This document shows, piece after piece, positions 14,128-25,529 of a stretch of 64,000 nucleotides of DNA. The translations under genes and the position numbers were made by a program. Numbering within the stretch: the stretch's first letter is position 1; every line of letters starts with the position of its first letter. The stretch comes from Arenicola marina (taxonomy: Eukaryota; Annelida; Polychaeta; Arenicolidae): the NCBI GenBank assembly GCA_964019135.1, contig OZ025260.1:35396254-35460253 (forward strand), in the 5' to 3' direction. The notes beneath the pieces are model-generated. The model was not told the origin of the DNA. It did no database searches and saw nothing but the letters and a program-made list of their open reading frames with translations.

Positions 14128-15596
14128 CTAGTAGAAGACATGGTTTTGACCCTCGTGGCAGATCAGTCCTGTCCGCCCACCCACCGAAGGGATTGTATTG
14201 GTAGAAGAGATGGTTTTGGCCCTTGTATTAGAGCTGTCCTGTCCGCCCACCCACCGTAGGGTTGTACTGGTAGAAGAGATGGTTTTGACCCTCGTGGTAG
14301 ATCAGTCCTGTCCGCCCACCCACCGAAGGGATTGTACTGGTAGAAGAAATAGTTTTGGCCCTCGTGGTTGAGCAGTCCTGCCGGCCCACCTACCGTAGGG
14401 ATTGTTCTGGTAGAAGAGATGGTCCTGACCCTCGTGGTAGACCAGTCATGTCGGCCCACCCACCGTAGGGATTGTACTGGTAGAAGAGATGGTTCTGACC
14501 CTCGTGGTAGACCAGTCCTGTCCGCCCACCCATCGTAGGGATTGTACTGGTAGAAGAGATGGTTTTGACCCTCGTGGTAGATCAGTCCTGTCCGTCCACC
14601 CATTGTAGGCATTGTACTGATAGAAAAGATGGTTTTGACCCTCGTGGTAGACCAGTTCTGTCCGACCACCCACCGGCGGGATTGTACTGGGAGAAGAGAT
14701 GGTTCTGACCCTCGTGGTAGATCAGTCCTGTCCGCCCACCCACCGTAGGGATTGTACTGGTAGAAGAGATGGTTCTGACCCTCATGGTAGACCAGTCCTG
14801 TCCGCCAACCCATCGTAGGGATTGTACTGGTAGAAGAGATGGTTTTGACCCTCGTGGTAGAGCAGTCCTGTCCGTCCACCCATTGTAGGCATTGTACTGA
14901 TAGAAAAGATGGTTTTGACCCTCGTGGTAGACCAGTTCTGTCCGACCACCCGTCGGCGGGATTGTACTGGTAGAAGAGATGGTTCTGACCCTCGTGGTAG
15001 ATCAGTCCTGTCCGCCCACCCACCTTAGGGATTGTACTGGTAGAAGAGATGGTTCTGACCTTCGTGGTAGACCAGTCCTGTCCGCCCACCCATCGTAGGG
15101 ATTGTACTGGTAGAAGAGATGGTTTTGACCCTCGTGGTATATCAGTCCTGTCCGCCCACCCACCGTTCGGATTGTACGGGTAGAAGAGATGGTTTTGACC
15201 CTTGTGGTAGACCAGTCCTGTCCGCCCACCCATTGTTGGGATTGCACTGGTAGAAGGGATGGTTTTGACCCTCGTGGTAGATCAGTCCTGTCCGCCCACC
15301 CATTGTAACGGTTGTACTGGTAGAAGAGATGGTTCTGACCTTCGTGGTAGACCAGTCCTGTCCGCCCACCCTTCGTAGGATTTGTACTGGTAGAAGAGAT
15401 GGTTTTGACCCTCGTGGTAGACCAGTCCTGTCGGCCCACCCATTGTCGGGATTGTACTGGTAGAAGGGATGGTTTTGACCCTCGTATTAGATCAGTCCTG
15501 TCCGGGCACCAACCGTAGGGATTGTACTGGTAGAAGAGATGGTTCTGACCCTCGTCGTGGACCAGTCGTGTCCGCCCACCCACCGTTGGGATTGTA
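14128..15596. repeat. 1469-bp satellite higher-order unit, copy 2
   Basis: Direct tandem partner of 12659-14127. It carries the same 69-bp unit (gtagggttgtactgg) and the same cggcgggattgtactggga variants in the same order. At 15597 the sequence switches to a different block related to about 12030. Confidence 0.85.
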
Positions 15597-17919
15597 CTGG
15601 TAGAAGAGATGGTTTTGACCCTCGTATTTGATCAGTCCTGTCCGCCCAACCACCGTAGGGATTGTACTGGTAAAAGAGATGGTTTTGACCCTCGTATTAG
15701 ATCAGTCCTCTCCGCCCACCCACCGTAGGGATTGTACTGGCAGCAGAGATGGTTCTGACCTTAGTGGTTGACCAGTCATGTCCGCCCACCCATCGTATGG
15801 ATTGTACTGATAGAAGAGATGGTTCTGACCCTCGTGGTAGATCAGTCCTGTCCGCCCACCCATCGTAGGGTTGTAGTGGTAGAAGAGTTGGTTCTGACCC
15901 TCGTGGTAGACCAGTCCTGTCCGCCCACCTACCGTAGGAATTGCACTGGTAGAAGAGATGGTTCTGAACCTCGTGGTAGACGAGTCATGTCCGCCCACCC
16001 ACCGTAGGGATTGTACTGGTAGAAGAGATGGTTCTGACCCTCGTTGTAGACCAGTCATGTCTGCCCGCCCACCGTAGGGATTGTACTGGTAGAAGAGATG
16101 GTTCTGACCCTTGTAGCAGACCAGTCCTGTCCGCCCACCTACCGTAGAGATTGTACTGGTAGAAGAGATGGTTGGACCCTCGTGGTAGGCCAGTCCTGTC
16201 CGCCCACCCACCGTACGGATTGTACTAGTAGAAGACATGGTTTTGACCCTCGTGGCAGATCAGTCCTGTCCGCCCACCCACCGAAGGGATTGTATTGGTA
16301 GAAGAGATGGTTTTGGCCCTTGTATTAGAGCTGTCCTGTCCGCCCACCCACCGTAGGGTTGTACTGGTAGAAGAGATGGTTTTGACCCTCGTGGTAGATC
16401 AGTCCTGTCCGCCCACCCACCGAAGGGATTGTACTGGTAGAAGAGATAGTTTTGGCCCTCGTGGTTGAGCAGTCCTGCCGGCCCACCTACCGTAGGGATT
16501 GTTCTGGTAGAAGAGATGGTCCTGACCCTCGTGGTAGACCAGTCATGTCGGCCCACCCACCGTAGGGATTGTACTGGTAGAAGAGATGGTTCTGACCCTC
16601 GTGGTAGACCAGTCCTGTCCGCCCACCCATCGTAGGGATTGTACTGGTAGAAGAGATGGTTTTGACCCTCGTGGTAGATCAGTCCTGTCCGTCCACCCAT
16701 TGTAGGCATTGTACTGATAGAAGAGATGGTTTTGACCCTCGTGGTAGACCAGTTCTGTCCGACCACCCACCGGCGGGATTGTACTGGGAGAAGAGATGGT
16801 TCTGACCCTCGTGGTAGATCAGTCCTGTCCGCCCACCCACCGTAGGGATTGTACTGGTAGAAGAGATGGTTCTGACCCTCATGGTAGACCAGTCCTGTCC
16901 GCCAACCCATCGTAGGGATTGTACTGGTAGAAGAGATGGTTTTGACCCTCGTGGTAGAGCAGTCCTGTCCGTCCACCCATTGTAGGCATTGTACTGATAG
17001 AAAAGATGGTTTTGACCCTCGTGGTAGACCAGTTCTGTCCGACCACCCGTCGGCGGGATTGTACTGGGAGAAGAGATGGTTCTGACCCTCGTGGTAGATC
17101 AGTCCTGTCCGCCCACCCACCGTAGGGATTGTACTGGGGGAAGGGATGGTTTTGACCCTCGTGGTAGATCAGTCCTGTCCGCCCACCCACCTTAGGGATT
17201 GTACTGGTAGAAGAGATGGTTCTGACCTTCGTGGTAGACCAGTCCTGTCCGCCCACCCATCGTAGGGATTGTACTGGTAGAAGAGATGGTTTTGACCCTC
17301 GTGGTATATCAGTCCTGTCCGCCCACCCACCGTTCGGATTGTACGGGTAGAAGAGATGGTTTTGACCCTTGTGGTAGACCAGTCCTGTCCGCCCACCCAT
17401 TGTTGGGATTGCACTGGTAGAAGGGATGGTTTTGACCCTCGTGGTAGATCAGTTCTGTCCGCCCACCCATTGTAACGGTTGTACTGGTAGAAGAGATGGT
17501 TCTGACCTTCGTGGTAGACCAGTCCTGTCCGCCCACCCTTCGTAGGGATTGTACTGGTAGAAGAGATGGTTTTGACCCTCGTGGTAGACCAGTCCTGTCG
17601 GCCCACCCATTGTCGGGATTGTACTGGTAGAAGGGATGGTTTTGACCCTTGTGGTAGATCACTCCTGTCCGCCCACCCACCGTAGGGATTGTACTGGTGG
17701 AAGGGATGGTTTTGACCCTCGTGGTAGATCAGTCCTGTTCGCCCACCCATTGTAGGGGTTGTACTGGTAGAAGAGATGGTTCTGACCCTCGTGGTAGATA
17801 AGTCCTGTCCGCCCACCCATTGTAGGGATTGTACTGGTAGAAGAGATGGTTCTGACCCTCGTGGTAGATCAGTCCTGTCCGCCCACCCACCGAAGGGATT
17901 GTATTGGTAGAAGAGATGG

Positions 17920-20900
17920 TTTTGGCCCTTGTATTAGAGCAGTCCTGTCCGCCCACCCACCGTACGGTTGTACTGGTAGAAGAGATGGTTTTGACCCTCG
18001 TGGTAGATCAGTCCTGTCCGCCCACCCACCGAAGGGATTGTACTGGTAGAAGAGATAGTTTTGGCCCTCGTGGTAGAGCAGTCATGCCGGCCCACCTACC
18101 GTAGGGATTGTTCTGGTAGAAGAGATGGTTCTGACCCGCGTGGTAGACCAGTCATGTCGGCCCACCCACCGTAGGGATTGTACTGGTAGAAGAGATGGTT
18201 CTGACCCTCCTGGTAGACCAGTCCTGTCCGCCTACCCATCGTAGGGATTGTACTGGTAGAAGAGATGGTTTTGACCCTCGTGGTAGATCAGTCCTGTCCG
18301 TCCACCCATTGTAGGCATTGTACTGATAGAAAAGATGGTTTTGACCCTCGTGGTAGACCAGTTCTGTCCGACCACCCACCGGCGGGATTGTACTGGGAGA
18401 AGAGATGGTTCTGACCCTCGTGGTAGATCAGTCCTGTCCGCCCACCCACCTTAGGGTTGTACTGGTAGAAGGGATGGTTTTGACCCTCGTGGTAGATCAG
18501 TCCAGTCCGCCCACCCAACGTAGGGATTGTACTGGTGGAAGGGATGGTTTTGACCCTCGTGGTGGATCAGTCCTGTCCGCCCACCCACCGTAAGGATTGT
18601 ACTGGGAGAAGAGATGGTTCTGACCTTCGTGGTAGACCAGTCCTGTCCGCCCACCCATCGTAGGGATTGTACTGGTAGAAGAGATGGTTTTGACCCTCGT
18701 GGTATATCAGTCCTGTCCGCCCACCCACCGTTCGGATTGTACGGGTAGAAGAGGTGGTTTTGACCCTCGTGGTAGACCAGTCCTGTCCGCAGACCCACCG
18801 TAAGGATTGTACTGGTAGAAGAGATGGTTCTGACCCTCGTGGTAGACCAGTCCTGTCCGCCCACCCATTGTTGGGATTGCACTGGTAGAAGGGATGGTTT
18901 TGACCCTCGTGGTAGATCAGTTCTGTCCGCCCACCCATTGTAACGGTTGTACTGGTAGAAGAGATGGTTCTGACCTTCGTGGTAGACCAGTCCTGTCCGC
19001 CCACCCTTCGTAGGGATTGTACTGGTAGAAGAGATGGTTTTGACCCTCGTGGTAGACCAGTCCTGTCCGCAGACCCACCGTAGGGATTGTACTGGTAGAA
19101 GAGATGGTTTTGACCCTCGTGGTAGATCACTCCTGTCCGCCCACCCACCGTAGGGATTGTACTGGTGGAAGGGATGGTTTTGACCCTCGTGGTAGATCAG
19201 TCCAGTCCGCCCACCCAACGTAGGGATTGTACTGGTGGAAGGGATGGTTTTGACCCTCGTGGTAGATCAGTCCTGTCCGCCCACCCACGGTAAGGATTGT
19301 ACTGGGAGAAGAGATGGTTTTGACCCTCGTGGTATATCAGTCCTGTCCGCCCACCCACCGTTCGGATTGTACGGGTAGAAGAGATGGTTCTGACCCTCGT
19401 GGTAGATCAGTCCAGTCCGCCCACCCAACGTAGGGATTGTACTGGTGGAAGGGATGGTTTTGACCCTCGTGGTAGATCAGTCCTGTCCGCCCACCCACCG
19501 TAAGGATTGTACTGGGAGAAGATATGGTTTTGGCCCTTGTATTAGAGCAGTCCTGTCCGCCCACCCACCGTACGGTTGTACTGGTAGAAGAGATGGTTTT
19601 GACCCTCGTGGTAGATCAGTCCTGTCCGCCCACCCACCGAAGGGATTGTACTGGTAGAAGAGATAGTTTTGGCCCTCGTGGTAGAGCAGTCATGCCGGCC
19701 CACCTACCGTAGGGATTGTTCTGGTAGAAGAGATGGTTCTGACCCTCGTGGTAGACCAGTCATGTCGGCCCACCCACCGTAGGGATTGTACTGGTAGAAG
19801 AGATGGTTCTGACCCTCGTGGTAGACCAGTCCTGTCCGCCTACCCATCGTAGGGATTGTACTGGTAGAAGAGATGGTTTTGACCCTCGTGGTAGATCAGT
19901 CCTGTCCGTCCACCCATTGTAGGCATTGTACTGATAGAAAAGATGGTTTTGACCCTCGTGGTAGACCAGTTCTGTCCGACCACCCACCGGCGGGATTGTA
20001 CTGGGAGAAGAGATGGTTCTGACCCTCGTGGTAGATCAGTCCTGTCCGCCCACCCACCGTAGGGTTGTACTGGTAGAAGGGATGGTTTTGACCCTCGTGG
20101 TAGATCAGTCCAGTCCGCCCACCCAACGTAGGGATTGTACTGGTGGAAGGGATGGTTTTGACCCTCGTGGTAGATCAGTCCTGTCCGCCCACCCACCGTA
20201 AGGATTGTACTGGGAGAAGAGATGGTTCTGACCTTCGTGGTAGACCAGTCCTGTCCGCCCACCCATCGTAGGGATTGTACTGGTAGAAGAGATGGTTTTG
20301 ACCCTCGTGGTATATCAGTCCTGTCCGCCCACCCACCGTTCGGATTGTACGGGTAGAAGAGATGGTTTTGACCCTCGTGGTAGACCAGTCCTGTCTGCCC
20401 ACCCATCGTAGTGATTGTACTGGTAGAAGAGATGGTTTTGACCCTCGTGGTAGACCAGTCCTGTCCGCAGACCCACCGTAAGGATTGTACTGGTAGAAGA
20501 GATGGTTCTGACCCTCGTGGTAGACCAGTCCTGTCCGCCCACCCATTGTTGGGATTGCACTGGTAGAAGGGATGGTTTTGACCCTCGTGGTAGATCAGTT
20601 CTGTCCGCCCACCCATTGTAACGGTTGTACTGGTAGAAGAGATGGTTCTGACCTTCGTGGTAGACCAGTCCTGTCCGCCCACCCTTCGTAGGGATTGTAC
20701 TGGTAGAAGAGATGGTTTTGACCCTCGTGGTAGACCAGTCCTGTCCGCAGACCCACCGTAGGGATTGTACTGGTAGAAGAGATGGTTTTGACCCTCGTGG
20801 TAGATCACTCCTGTCCGCCCACCCACCGTAGGGATTGTACTGGTGGAAGGGATGGTTTTGACCCTCGTGGTAGATCAGTCCTGTTCGCCCACCCATTGTA

Positions 20901-21140
20901 GGGATTGTACTGGTAGAAGAGATGGTTTTGACCCTCGTGGTAGATCAGTCCTGTCCGTCCACCCATTGTAGGCATTGTACTGATAGAAAAGATGGTTTTG
21001 ACCCTCGTGGTAGACCAGTTCTGTCCGACCACCCACCGGCGGGATTGTACTGGTAGAAGAGATGGTTCTGACCCTCGTGGTAGATCAGTCCTGTCCGCCC
21101 ACCCACCGTAGGGTTGTACTGGTAGAAGGGATGGTTTTGA
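17920..21140. repeat. ~1608-bp satellite higher-order duplication
   Basis: About 23 units form a repeat with copies starting near 17920 and 19530. Matching landmarks: open frames 18152-18379 and 19760-19987 (offset 1608), and 18288/19896 and 18405/20013. Part of it (20945-21175) occurs a third time. Boundaries are approximate. Confidence 0.7.
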
Positions 21141-21270
21141 CCCTCGTGGTAGATCAGTCCAGTCCGCCCACCCAACGTAGGGATTGTACTGGTGGAAGGG
21201 ATGGTTTTGACCCTCGTGGTAGATCAGTCCTGTCCGCCCACCCACGGTAAGGATTGTACTGGGTGAAGAG

Positions 21271-21900
21271 ATGGTTTTGACCCTCGTGGTATATCAGTCC
21301 TGTCCGCCCACCCACCGTTCGGATTGTACGGGTAGAAGAGATGGTTCTGACCCTCGTGGTAGATCAGTCCAGTCCGCCCACCCAACGTAGGGATTGTACT
21401 GGTGGAAGGGATGGTTTTGACCCTCGTGGTAGATCAGTCCTGTCCGCCCACCCACCGTAAGGATTGTACTGGGAGAAGAGATGGTTTTGACCCTCGTGGT
21501 ATATCAGTCCTGTCCGCCCACCCACCGTTCGGATTGTACGGGTAGAAGAGATGGTTCTGACCCTCGTGGTAGATCAGTCCAGTCCGCCCACCCAACGTAG
21601 GGATTGTACTGGTGGAAGGGATGGTTTTGACCCTCGTGGTAGATCAGTCCTGTCCGCCCACCCACCGTAAGGATTGTACTCGGAGAAGAGATGGTTTTGA
21701 CCCTCGTGGTATATCAGTCCGGTCCGCCCACCCATCGTAGGGATTGTACTGGTAGAAGAGATGGTCTTGACCCTCGTGGTAGACCAGTCCTGTCTGCCCA
21801 CCCATCGTAGTGATTGTACTGGTAGAAGAGATGGTTTTGACCCTCGTGGTAGACCAGTCCTGTCCGCAGACCCACCGTAAGGATTGCACTGGTAGAAGAG
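21271..21900. repeat. 210-bp trimer repeated in tandem
   Basis: A three-unit block with ggtatatcag, caccgttcgg, ttgtacgggt and ccaacgtagg variants recurs at about 21271, 21481 and (partly) 21691, each 210 bp apart. A related trimer is at about 19320. This is again a three-unit amplification step. Confidence 0.75.
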
Positions 21901-22909
21901 ATGGTTCTGACCCTCGTGGTAGACCAGTCCTGTCCGCCCACCCATTGTTGGGATTGCACTGGTAGAAGGGATGGTTTTGACCCTCGTGGTAGATCAGTCC
22001 TGTCCGCCCACCCATTGTAACGGTTGTACTGGTGGAAGAGATGGTTCTGACCTTCGTGGTAGACCAGTCCTGTCCGCCCACCCTTCGTAGGGATTGTACT
22101 GGTAGAAGAGATGGTTTTGACCCTCGTGGTAGACCAGTCCTGTCCGCAGACCCACCGTAGGGATTGTACTGGTAGAAGAGATGGTTCTGACCCTCGTGGT
22201 AGACCAGTCCTGTCGGCAGACCCACCGTAGGGATTGTACTGGTGGAAGGGATGGTTTTGACCCTCGTGGTAGATCAGTCCTGTCCGCAGACCCACCGTAG
22301 GGATTGTACTGGTGGAAGGGATGGTTTTGACCCTCGTGGTAGATCAGTCCTGTCCGCCCACCCATTGTAGGGATTGTACTGGTAGAAGAGATGGTTCTGA
22401 CCCTCGTGGTAGATCAGTCCTGTCCGCCCACACACCTTAGGGATTGTACTGGTAGAAGAGCTGGTTCTGACCCTCGTGGTAGACCAGTCCTGTCCCCCCA
22501 CCCACCGTAGGGATTGTACTGGTAGAAGGGATGGTTTTGACCCTCGTGGTAGATCAGTCCTTTCCGCCCACCCACCGTAGGAATTGTACTGGTAGAAGAG
22601 AAGGTTCGGACCCTCGTGGTAGACCAGTCCTGTCCGCCCACCCACCGTAGGGATTGTACTGGTAGAAGAGATGGTTTTGACCCTCGTGGTAGATCCGTCC
22701 TGTCCGCCCACCCACCGTAGGAATTGTACTGGTAGAGGAGATGGTTCTGACCCTCGTGGTGGACCAGTCCTGTCCGCCCACCCACCGTAGGAATTGTACT
22801 GGTAGAAGAGATGTCACTGGCCCTTGTGGTAGACCAGTCCTGTCCGCCCACCCATCGTAGGAATTGTACTGGTAGAAGAGATGTCACTGGCCCTCGTGGT
22901 GGATCAGTC

Positions 22910-23440
22910 CGCATGGATCGTTCAGCCAATTCATCTCGACCGAGAGATTATACTGTAGACGATAGGGCTCGTTGTAATATTTCCTGGCCATATGCGGGGC
23001 GTCCCCGAAAACTGAAATAAGCAAGTGCAGTAAGTGCACCCTCGGTTTATTATTACAATACTACGTAGTTGTGAAGATATTGTTACAATTAATTAATAAC
23101 ACAAAAGATTTGCAAACTGATCCTCTTCCAAAAGTAGTTCAAAGTACCGTTTCAGTTTGATATGACACAAGATGGTCGGCTGTGCACAAAAGGCGACTAA
23201 TTGCGAGTATTTTCTGGTGTTCAGCTATCTCTTGTTAGAATATCTGTTATATGAAAACATTCATATCAATTGATGTATTTGGGATATGATTTCATCTGTT
23301 GTATTGTAATATTTTTCTTATGCTATCATAGACAGCTGCTGAGCTGCACAAGGTCACGTCCAAAAATGAGAACTGCTCTGTTACGCCTTGTTTACGGTCG
23401 GCTATATGGGTACTCATATCTAATTCTACTTAAATAACTA
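22910..23440. other. unique sequence between two tandem arrays
   Basis: After the satellite ends, AT-rich sequence with no credible coding frame, splice-bounded exon or recognised mobile element. I see nothing to annotate here. Confidence 0.6.
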
Positions 23441-23995
23441 TAATCTATGATATCTGACTATTACTATCAAACCTCATTGAACCGGCAAAGAAATAACCGG
23501 TTGCAAAGTTCGCGACCGGAGTATTACCATCAAACCTCTTCGAACCAGCGTAATCCATGATATCCGACTATTACTATCAAACCTCATTGAACCAGCGTAA
23601 TCCATGATATCTGACTATTACTATCAGACCTCACTGAACCGGCGTAATCCATGATATCTGACTATTACTATCAGACCTCATTGAACCAGCGTCATCCATG
23701 ATATCTGACTATTACTATCAAACCTCATTGAACCGGCGTAATCCATGATATCTGACTATTACTATCAGACCTCATTGAACCAGCGTAATCCATGATATCT
23801 GACTATTACTATCAAACCTCATTGAACCGGCGTAATCCATGATATCTGACTATTACTATCAAACCTCATTGAACCGGCGTAATCCATGATATCTGACTAT
23901 TACAATCGAACCTCATTGAACCAGCGTAATCTATGCTATCGGGCTATCACTATCAACCATTATTGAACCAGCGTAATTCATGATATCTGGTTATA
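23441..23995. repeat. 47-bp minisatellite
   Basis: About 11 copies of a 47-bp unit: gcgtaatccatgatatctga, then ctattactatcaaacctcat, then tgaaccg. Internal units are nearly perfect. The first (from 23441) and last units are degenerate, and a ~45-bp divergent insert lies at about 23487-23530. It shares no sequence with the 70-bp satellite upstream. Confidence 0.9.
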
Positions 23996-24616
23996 ACAGT
24001 TGTTCCTGCTTAACCTCATTGATCACATAACTGGCATAATAAATCGCCTCAATCGACCAATCCATACTCCGACGCTAAGCCCCACTCACGCGCGCGTCTT
24101 TTTTCCTTAATCGTGAGCATAAAATTACAAATGATATGTACTCATCTCTGAAGCTGACAAGAAAGTGACATGCTGCTTTGTTTGTCCGTTTTGTTTGTGG
24201 CACGTGGAAGATCTTTTCATCGCATGGTGAAAAAGAAACAGTGCCATCAATGAATGATTGAAAGCCTGGATCGGCCTAAGCCCATGATTGCAATTGACCA
24301 GTCGGTCTGTTGGCCTCAATTGTACACACATATAAGTCATCGTTGCCGTACATCATTTGCTAATTGTCTTCAAGCAAGTTTGTGACCTTCGTCGGCCATA
24401 CGGAATTAATGCCTTTAAATTTGTTATTATTGTGGCATTTTATGAATGAATAAACTTTTATGGCCTTGCGGCACAATCGCCAACCTGACCCTGACCTCTC
24501 ACCCCTGACCCTGGACCCCGAACCACTAACCTGGGCGGGTCTTTACTGGTGTTTAATGAATGTTGTTCAAGTAAGCTAGGGGATTGGCAGTCCCTTGTCT
24601 TCATCTTTGCATCAGG
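23996..24616. other. unannotated single-copy sequence
   Basis: AT-rich sequence. It includes a short run of imperfect ctgaccctgacc repeats at about 24483-24520. No exon of the downstream gene and no mobile element was recognised. Confidence 0.5.
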
Positions 24617-24816
24617 NNNNNNNNNNNNNNNNNNNNNNNNNNNNNNNNNNNNNNNNNNNNNNNNNNNNNNNNNNNNNNNNNNNNNNNNNNNNNNNNNNNN
24701 NNNNNNNNNNNNNNNNNNNNNNNNNNNNNNNNNNNNNNNNNNNNNNNNNNNNNNNNNNNNNNNNNNNNNNNNNNNNNNNNNNNNNNNNNNNNNNNNNNNN
24801 NNNNNNNNNNNNNNNN
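24617..24816. other. assembly gap (200 N)
   Basis: Exactly 200 undetermined bases, a round number typical of a scaffolding placeholder, so the true length may differ. Any translation across it is meaningless. It lies between the satellite region and the first recognisable exon of the VWA gene and could hide the missing front exon of the first VWA domain. Confidence 0.98.
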
Positions 24817-25443
24817 GCCACTAACTGTAGACAGCGACAATTTCTAGTAATATTTCGAAGTGAAATTATATTGGAAAACCCATAATGACTTGATCAATAA
24901 GTGTGTTGCATTAAAGGAATATCCTGTTCTATTTATATCATCATTGTCCATCTTAAAGGTAAGATGGAATATGCGAAAGGAATGTATCAACGTAATTACA
25001 AGAATTGAACTGACCGTGGCTACTCTGCGTCTCCAAGCATGAACTTACTTGCCTATGGTCAAATTTACCTCCAGTTCAATTTGTTCAACTGGACACTACC
25101 TTATACGAGCAAAAAACTGTGCAAAAATTGATGTGTGCTTTTGAAAGTATTTCAGTTGCATAAACTTCGTGCTATTGACATAAACTTTGCAAAACACGTG
25201 GCCTTGTTATTATTATTGGGGATGAAATATTGAGGCATGTTTTGTACCCGTAGATACGACAGTGGTGAAAGAATCACTAATGCGTTTCAGATACAAAAGC
25301 CTGCCCTCCATTCATGGGCAACTTTGAAGACTCGGCCAATAGAAAGCAGCATTGTACTTTTAGGATAAACGGAATTGGGCAATGATATAAAAACAAGCGA
25401 TTATCCCACACTGGGTCTGATGCGTTGTGTTTTCGTCGTACAG
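24817..25443. other. AT-rich sequence, probably intron
   Basis: No coding exon is recognisable. It lies directly upstream of an exon that begins inside a VWA domain, so it is most simply intronic. It ends in a pyrimidine-rich stretch and the acceptor tacag at 25439-25443. Confidence 0.45.
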
Positions 25444-25529
25444 GATGCTGCAGCCGGCTTGATCTATACCGGTGGTACGACGGCGACCTACGATGCCGTG
25501 GACCACATGGTCCAGATGTTCAATAACCA
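25444..25529 (+). CDS. VWA domain 1, middle exon
   Basis: 86 bp, phase 0 in and phase 2 out. It encodes a segment with GLIYTGGTTATYDAVDHM, the helix region after the MIDAS threonine of a VWA domain. Its acceptor follows tacag and its donor is gtaagt. It is the same length as its partner at 53716-53801, which has EAGTTATHTAIDNM at the same place. The exon that should precede it, carrying the DxSxS motif, is not visible upstream. Confidence 0.8.

Larger units (their letters stand above)
1..22909. repeat. 70-bp satellite array with higher-order structure
   Basis: Continuous head-to-tail array, about 325 units, truncated by the left window edge. The unit runs from GGGATTGTACTGGTAGAAGA through GACCCTCGTGGTAGACCAGT to CCGCCCACCCACCGTA and is 70 bp long. 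Units vary at a limited set of positions (gatcag/gaccag, cgtagg/cgaagg/cgttcg, ccaccc/ccatcc), and specific variants recur in the same order at fixed offsets, which shows block duplication. A few units are 69 bp or shorter, for example the truncated units at about 1205-1225 and 5305-5335. The unit has no stop codon in any minus-strand frame, so long minus-strand ORFs up to 401 codons (9060-10265) occur with a 70-residue period. They use all three frames equally and are best read as non-coding. The array ends sharply inside a unit near 22909. Confidence 0.97.

Noticed and set aside
1-23995. CRISPR-like repeat array
   Set aside because: Units are contiguous with no unique spacers, no cas genes, and the setting is eukaryotic.
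24549-24885. Open frames spanning the gap
   Set aside because: They consist mostly of translated N.
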